A DNA stretch of 64,000 nt. Origin: Clitopilus passeckerianus. Its lineage: Eukaryota > Basidiomycota > Agaricomycetes > Agaricales > Entolomataceae. Location of the stretch: contig CALYLX010000146.1 in the NCBI GenBank assembly GCA_944990035.1, positions 1,178,001 to 1,242,000 on the forward strand, in the 5' to 3' direction. The first letter of the stretch is position 1. The number at the start of each line of letters is the position of its first letter. The translations under genes and the position numbers were made by a program. The notes beneath the pieces were generated by a model. The model did no database searches. It was not told the DNA's origin and saw only the letters and a program-made list of their open reading frames with translations. Positions 57,445 to 64,000 of the stretch are shown here, one piece after another.

Positions 57445-58764
57445 GGGGATTAAATTAGCGGAGGCGGGAAATCATGTGACCGACGCGTCGCGTCTCAGAG
57501 TTAAGATAAGGGCCGGCTCCTTGGTGACATTTTACTCCCGTCCTTCTCTCTGGACCGGAATCCGTCCTGTTTGCTGCGAAAAACAATGGGAATGCCAGCA
57601 CGTTTGAAGGCCGCTGGTCCCTTAAGAGTAACTCCAACCCTTTTCGTCCTGGACAACTCCTGCCTGCCTCGTGGTTTTATCGGTTTTTGAGTTGGAGCTA
57701 TCAAGGAGCTATTGTGTGGGATTGTTTAGAGGCCGGAAAAGATGCAGCGAGTAGTGGGAGGCAAACAGTCGACGGCTCCAATTGAGCTGCTCGTTTCGCG
57801 ATCATTATTGAATGGACATAAGTACCGGCGTGACTAGAATTACAGAACCAGAGGCCTGCCCTGGCTCGATCAGACTTCGCAAGGCACAGCCTAGCACTGA
57901 AGTCGCTGTCAAGAGGGTGCGTCAGTTTTTGATCTGTAGATTGAACAACGACAGTCATTCTTTGAAAAGATAGCTATACTATCTGCGAAAAGATCGCGTC
58001 AATGGAGGATGTCGTTATCGCTCCGATCCCGTAGGAATTTGCCATGAAGAGAACGCAACTCAGGCAGGCCAAATTGGAGCCGCCGACGAGACACAGCCGA
58101 GATATCATGGCTTCTGAGATATTCTGAGAAGTCAATCGAGCGCTGATCAGAAGAAGGCGGCATGTATTCGTAGGAAGAAAGCCAAGCCGGCCGTGTTGAG
58201 CGCAAGTAGGTCCTTTGGCGATCAACGCCTTTCTGATTCTGCGTTATGGACGCAGAAAATCCCGTTCATCTCCACCAAATGGAGTGGGCACGAGGAAGTT
58301 CACAATTGTTCTGAACGAACCGGATAACCAATTTTGGGATGAACTGGCTCATGCTGTGCACACGATCACGGGAGGCTTAGGCCCCATGATCATCGCCAAT
58401 CGGGTAAATCAGGGTCTTGTGGGCGCCTTTTATACTTGTAACCGACTTGGACCGAGTTGGATGGTGGAGGTGCAACTTCAGAACGACTCGAAAGACCACC
58501 AAAGATACATATAAATTTGCTAAGTGTGAACGGAACGAGGCTAAATTACGCTCTGTATGGGCAGGGAAAGATGGATACGGTGGAGATGAAGACGGGAAGG
58601 ATCTGTTACAAGCTGACACTGCAATCATGATTGAACGAAAGTAGATCAATTCAGTTACTCCAGGTGAAATACAAGGTCGCCCACGCATCACCCTTGCACA
58701 CCACCCGCTTTTAAATAAACGTGTTTGGGCGGCGCAGTCTCCACTCCCCCCCCTCTCTTCTGTC
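57445..58764. other. Intergenic region, no supported gene
   Basis: About 1.3 kb with short open frames on both strands, none with a domain or convincing exon structure. It contains the promoter of the 7TM gene; TTTAAATAAAC at 58710-58720 may be its TATA-like element, about 50 bp before the ATG. Confidence 0.4.
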
Positions 58765-60275
58765 ATGACCGACGACGAGATCAGGTTCTTGCAAGATCTG
58801 GGCTACGCCTTGCAAAGAAGGTTGGCCCTAGTCACAACCTTCAGTGTATTCTATGGTCCGTTTCGATTTATTTGATGACACCTGTTGATGCTAAGTACTT
58901 GATAACAGGCATTTTTGTGTTACTTTTCTCAATTACCACCACCACATTCATGTGCGTAACGCTCTCGAGATCTTTCTGAGGCCCAATCTGACACGTCTGC
59001 TCTAGTCACCGTGGCCTGCGCAATCGACTGCTCGTCTGGACCTTCTTGGCGACCGTCCTCACATTCCTCATTTCTTCGGCTGTAACTGCTGCAAGCATTG
59101 CCGGTCTAGCTATTCACATCAAGGCAGCGCTGGTTGAGAACATCGACAAGCCGGTGCAAGAGAACGCAGCGCTCACTGCTGCAAGGACACAATCGACCTA
59201 CATCATACAGGAGTGGACTACACAAATTCTTGTAAGTGCTTGCCCTTTCCCTGGTCAGCAATAGGCTCAACGGACATCTATAGCCATTCTTCGCCAATGC
59301 TGTCATCATTTGGAGAGCTGCTGCCATTTGCGAAAATAGGAACAGGCTGTTCCTCGTTCCTTCCCTCGTTCTCTTGTTGGGTTCTATCGGTATGCACGAC
59401 CTCCAATTCAAAGTGAAAAAGGGCTAACATTGAACAGGAACCATCGTGACATACCTGGGCTTCGTTGCAAGCTCGTCGAACCCAAGCGTTCCTGCAGGCG
59501 CCACCATCGTCCTGAAAGCCGGCCTGGCACTCTCCCTGGCTTCAAACCTGGTTACCACGCTTTTCATCGCTCAATACATCAGGTACAGGAAATCTCCGTG
59601 TCAGCCCATACGTCAAGCTTACATTTATTCTCTTCCAGGGACAAGAAGCAGGATATCAGCAACCACTCCTCCCTGCCATTCTCAAAGTCATTCTTCATCT
59701 TTGTCGAATCTGGCGCATTCTTCTGCTGCCTGCAGGTATGGATTTACTGAATTAACCTACTCCGTGGGTACCGGGAGCTGACCAAGACAAATAGGTCGTT
59801 TACTTGGCACTTCATGTGCACACCCCAGCTTTCGTCACCTTTGCGGCTGATCTGACGTATCAGGTGTACACAGCTGCCTACTTCTCCATCGCCGTAAGCC
59901 TCTTTAATTGCCGTGATTCCCATGACGGAACTAAACCCATTCTAGGCCCTATACCCAACTATCGTGATATCGATAGTGATATATCAACGTTCCATTCCTG
60001 ACATGTTGGGCAGGACGACCGACGTGGGGAAGAAGTCCAAAGGCAGTACACCGGGCGCTGCCACCGGCGGTCGCACTGCCACTCTTGGTCACCTCTCCTT
60101 CAACGTTCCACTTTCAAGGCATCACAATAGTACCATGGGCACAGCTATCAGTGGTGTCGACAGTACCATCTCAACTGGCTTGGACGATCTGTCTAGTGAC
60201 CACGTCACGACTCATATGTCTGAGAAGAATGACGAAAAGAAGGACATTCCTCCAAGTCCCGGAACTGCCATATAA
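58765..60275 (+). CDS. Seven-transmembrane protein of unknown function (agaricomycete family)
   Basis: Eight exons, ATG at 58765, stop at 60273-60275. Seven hydrophobic segments can be read in order: LALVTTFSVFYGIFVLLFSITTT, LLVWTFLATVLTFLISSAVTAAS, FFANAVIIWRAAAIC, LFLVPSLVLLLGSIGTIVTYL, ATIVLKAGLALSLASNLVTTLF, SFFIFVESGAFFCCLQVVYLAL and AAYFSIAALYPTIVISIVIYQ. They are followed by a cytosolic Ser/Thr/Gly-rich tail of about 95 residues ending SPGTAI. The pattern WRA...ICENRNR between TM3 and TM4 recalls the large mushroom family of receptor-like 7TM proteins (distinct from pheromone STE3 receptors). Introns keep phase, for example GTCCGT at 58856, GTGCGT at 58952 and GTAAGT at 59231. The ligand and any G-protein link are unknown. 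Confidence 0.82.
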
Positions 60276-60630
60276 CACAATGATATTACCAATTCCTACT
60301 TGAATACCACTCTTTCATCAACTGTTGTTTTTGTTCTTTACCGCTCCTCGTTGTCACGCTGTATCTATACTTTCGTATCTATTAAAGAATGTACCATTGT
60401 TCCGCACAATAGAGTCTATGGAGGATATATCATATGTTGTGTCTACACAAGATGTGACCGATGCAAAGTCCAAACATGAAAACGAAAGAATAAATGCAAG
60501 CTAAGTAATTGCTAGTCCAAGATGATACCGAGTGTAAACGATTGAGTATGACGTGGCGAGTCGTGGATGTAATATAATAGCGATAAGAACAAGAAGGTAC
60601 TAGGATGAAAGTCCGTGGGCAGTATTACAT
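60276..60630. other. Convergent intergenic region
   Basis: 355 bp between the 3' ends of the 7TM gene (+) and the chitin synthase (-); only 3' UTR sequence is expected. Nothing else seen. Confidence 0.5.
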
Positions 60631-63600
60631 TCAGTTCATGAGAGCCCTATCGATAGCTGCGTTGATGCTTGCTTTCCTGGCGGTCAAGTCCATGCCAAAC
60701 TCGTCCTCGAGACGACGGCGGATTTCCCTTTTGGTGATGGTATTGAGATCGGCACTTCGTAGAATCTCCTGGACAGCTCGGTCAATTTCGGCATCGTTGG
60801 GTGATCCCGGCGCCTGGCTGAAGGTGTCACCGGGAATGGGAACGTCGAGGTAGTTGGTCACCGGACGTGAAGGAGGCATGGGTTGGAGCATGCCGCCGCC
60901 ATAATTCGAGAGTGGGGTATTACGTCCCGATTGGTATCCCGGTGGTGGGTACATGCCAGCTTGCGAGGGAGCTGGGGAGAAGGGGCGGTGGTCGTAGTAA
61001 GTCTCGCGGCCGTAGACGGATGCAGTTTGGGATCCTTCAAATTCTTTCTTGGGTGGTATCCAGGAACCGATGGAGTGGTTGGATTCCTTGTCCCAAAGCT
61101 CGTTCTCCTGTAGCACAACATCAGTAAGCAGCATGTCAAGAATAGGAAATAAACACTAACGTAGTCGTTCCAGGACTTCAGAGGAATAGAACGAGGATCA
61201 AATTTGCCTTCATCCTGAAGGTGACGTCAGCAACAACGTAAAATTGAGGATAGTAAACAAGCTTACGTGAACCACAATCTTTTTGCCTGACTCTCCCAAG
61301 ACGATACGAGTTTGACCCCAGGAGAAGTCATCCATACGCCAGAAGGAGTAGAGAGGGAGGAAGAACGAGAAGGCGGGGATAGCGATGATGTAGAAGACCA
61401 TCCAGCCGATCATATCCCACTTGCGCCTCAGTATGAAGACCATTGCTTGGAGACCGTAAATGGCACCAATGAGAGCGAGGGCGAGAGTGGGCACAGGCTT
61501 ATGTTGAGCGACGACCTGATAAATGAGCCAACCAATCTGAAAGGACGATGTTAGCATTTATCCTGAAGAAGTGAATGACCATACTTACGTAGACGACCGT
61601 GATAGGCTGGGTTATGGTAGAAACCAAGTCGATCATGACAATGAAACGCATTGAGAAGCAGCAGAAACCGCAAAGTTGGTCCAAGAACAACAGCTCGCCG
61701 AGATTGTGCACCGTGGAGTTAATCCAGCGACGACGTTGAGAAAGCAGCACCTTCCAGTCGTCGGGAGCAACGGTGAAAGCGTGAGCATCCCGAACGAATC
61801 GAGTCTTGTAGAGCGGGAAGTGCTTGAGGAGAAGCGTGGTGAGGTAACGATCTTCTCCGAGGTGCAGCAAGTTCTTCGTATGCAGGGTGTCGACGCGGTT
61901 CTCCGAATAGTCTTCAATGATCTGGTTGGAGATCAAGAGAGGCTTGTGGGTATCGGGAGTACGCAGGCGGTAGAGCGTGAAACAACCGGGCAAGCAAGTG
62001 ACGGAGCCAAAGAGGGACTCAAAGGCTTTGGCCAAGTGATGCGAAATGAAGTATTCGTAGACCTGCAAGGTCGTTAGTGTTATGGCTAAATTGGTTTTCT
62101 GAAGTAACACACCTGCATCATTGTGATGATGGACTGCTTGGCGTTGGCCAACTCAGTTTCACCGCAGACACCTAGGAGCTTCTTGTCGTGAATCATACTG
62201 GAGCAAACGTCAGAGAAGGATCGATCATCAGATAGCTGAGAACGACATACGCAGAAATCAAGCGGTTGACGGAATGAGGCTCGACAGTCGTGTCGGCGTC
62301 CACCATGAACAAGTACTCGTAGAAGGTGGGATTGACACCAATAACATTCTTAATCTGGTGGTACATCTCGAGCTCGAGAGGGTTCATGGGAGCATTGAAA
62401 TGGACCTGCGGAAAATATGAACATTAGTCATTTTATAGTGATACTTTATGAAGAATAAATTACCTTGTTCAAGAAGTGCATGACGAGCATCTGCGTATCA
62501 CGCTTGCCACGATTACCAGGCCTGCTCCTCTCGGTAGGCTTGCCCATTTTGGCAATGACGAGGTAGGGAACGACATGGCCGGCGCACTCGTACAAGCCGG
62601 AATAAACCTTGCCCATGTTGTGCTGCTTGGCACCTTCGCCCAAACTCAAGAAGCTGAGTGGCTCCGGGTCGATATTGGGGTCGGCACCGAGAATATCGAG
62701 GACGATACGTGGCGTGGGGCGATCGTTACCGGAACCAACAATCATACCGTCGCAAACGATGAGTAGGAGCTTGCGCTTGTCGTCGTACTTGAGCTGAGCC
62801 AAAGAGTCGATGGTCTTCCTGAGCGAAGAATCGCCTTCCGTATAACACGGGACCTGGCAAATGACGAACTTGTCGTGATCCTCGGGAGCGCGAGCTGCAC
62901 CGAAATTGACAGATGCCAAAAACTTGAATCCAATAACTGTGATCATGATAATCGACAGCGCGAGGAGCAAGTATGTTGAGAACTGGCACTGAGTCGAATT
63001 ACGGTTGTCGACCTTGCCCACGGCGAAAAGATTGCGGAGACAGACTTTCTGGCGAGCGAGGATGACGGGATCGATGTTGAGAGCATCAAGCCTCTTGGTA
63101 ATATCGGTGCCAGCGTTGTGTTGGAAGAGGTCGATGACGGAAGCATGGATGAACTGTCTATTGGTGTTGACAGGTACTGCCATGCCAGCAGGGGCCTGGA
63201 TACTGGGTGGGTACCGAATGTAGTTGGTAAGGTCGTAGACGAGGCCTTTGTAGACGGCGACGGCATTACCGGTGTCAGCCTGGTTTTTGATGACCTTCGG
63301 GGTGAAACCGACGAATCCAACGCGAGCCTTGTATCGCATTCGCACCATCTGCTCGAAATACCAATCGGGCCTGGAGTCGTTGGAGAAGACGCGGAAGTCG
63401 TGGTATTGAGCGAAAGGATCGGAGACGTTGCGGGAGTCAAGGGTGACATATGGGCTGACATTGCCGTCAATACCATCGCAGAGAGCAGAGACCTGTATGG
63501 GAAAAATCAGCAATAAGATAGGCGGAGGAAGGAACAATTACTAACCTGAACAGGGAAAAGAGAGTCGGCGACCTGTCCACCATACTTCAAGACGCTTTTG

Positions 63601-64000
63601 GTGGGGACGATATTGACGACTTGATAATGGTCATGTGCAAGTGTGGTCAGGTCAAAAACCTCCCCTCTAATAGCAACGAGGACATTGTTGGGCTGATTGA
63701 CAGAGTTATGGGCTGCAAGTTCGCTTGTGTTGAAGACGTGTTCCGTGGGGCAGATAAGAGTACCGAGGACCGTGATGACGAAAATAGCTGCCGCGCAGGC
63801 AATCCAAATGAGGATATTCAGTGCAAGCTTCTCCCTCCACGCCTGCCTCACATCCATTCGCTTCATCCGTCCAATGTGCGTCAGGAGCGGAGAAGGAATC
63901 CAAAAGGTCAATATCCAACACAGTGCAACCCACTTCCTACGACCAGAAGTCTCCTTGAGGACTTCGGTGGTCTCGCCCTCTTGGATTTCGCCAGCGAGAG
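60631..64000 (-). CDS. Chitin synthase, cyt-b5/DEK-C type (class V-like), 3' part
   Basis: Processive GT2 enzyme making cell-wall chitin from UDP-GlcNAc, plasma membrane. The 5' end lies outside the window. Visible from 64000 down: [21 protein letters not shown] (membrane), [22 protein letters not shown] (TM), a cytochrome-b5-like part ([21 protein letters not shown]), a second similar segment ([18 protein letters not shown]), a TM segment near 62940 ([23 protein letters not shown]), then the catalytic domain: [58 protein letters not shown] and [19 protein letters not shown] (the QRRRW motif). C-terminal TM segments and a DEK-C domain ([35 protein letters not shown]) follow; stop at 60631-60633. 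In class V/VII enzymes a myosin-like motor precedes these domains; whether it is present here cannot be seen. Confidence 0.93.

Overview
The window is nuclear DNA of a filamentous basidiomycete, most likely an agaricomycete (mushroom-type) fungus. The reasons are protein-coding genes cut by many short GT-AG introns (about 50-70 bp), dense packing on both strands, and gene families typical of that group: homologues of Cryptococcus capsule proteins (GT69, CAP64, GT90/CAP10), a CAP64-like partner, ankyrin-MYND proteins, fungus-specific 7TM proteins, small secreted proteins and a cyt-b5/DEK-C chitin synthase. Exon boundaries were placed by hand from splice signals, reading phase and remembered family conservation; no search was run.

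Layout: (1) 1-1440: start of NOP53 (-), then tRNA-Ala(CGC) no. 1. (2) 1.6-7.5 kb: tandem duplication of an aldehyde dehydrogenase; the first copy is a pseudogene with several lesions, the second is intact. (3) 8.4-12.7 kb: head-to-head GT69 (CMT1/CAP59-like) and CAP64-like genes on a 124-bp shared promoter. (4) 12.7-21.1 kb: gene-poor accessory stretch with degraded repeats, two related small secreted protein loci (one lacking its ATG) and a PD-(D/E)XK nuclease-like gene. (5) 21.1-28.7 kb: secreted protein of unknown function, large FHA/AT-hook protein, tRNA-Ala no. 2, UbiA prenyltransferase. (6) 31-36.5 kb: ISY1 and carnosine N-methyltransferase head to head, then an inositol-type sugar transporter. 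(7) 39.1-46.2 kb: tandem PHO89-type phosphate symporters separated by a large inverted-repeat (foldback) element. (8) 46.7-52.8 kb: GT90/CAP10-like glycosyltransferase, a proline-rich coiled-coil protein, a remarkable secreted precursor carrying repeated cationic amphipathic peptides between basic cleavage sites, and a glutathione transferase. (9) 53-57.4 kb: two decayed ankyrin-MYND genes. (10) 58.7-64 kb: 7TM protein and the 3' part of a chitin synthase.

How they fit together: many genes serve the cell surface (GT69, CAP64-like, GT90, chitin synthase) or nutrient uptake (two phosphate symporters sharing a CACGTT promoter motif, an inositol/sugar transporter). ISY1, NOP53 and the FHA protein are nuclear housekeeping genes. 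The most novel item is the repeat-peptide precursor at 51019-51738: three copies encode exactly the same peptide although most codons differ at silent positions, which points to selection on a released peptide.
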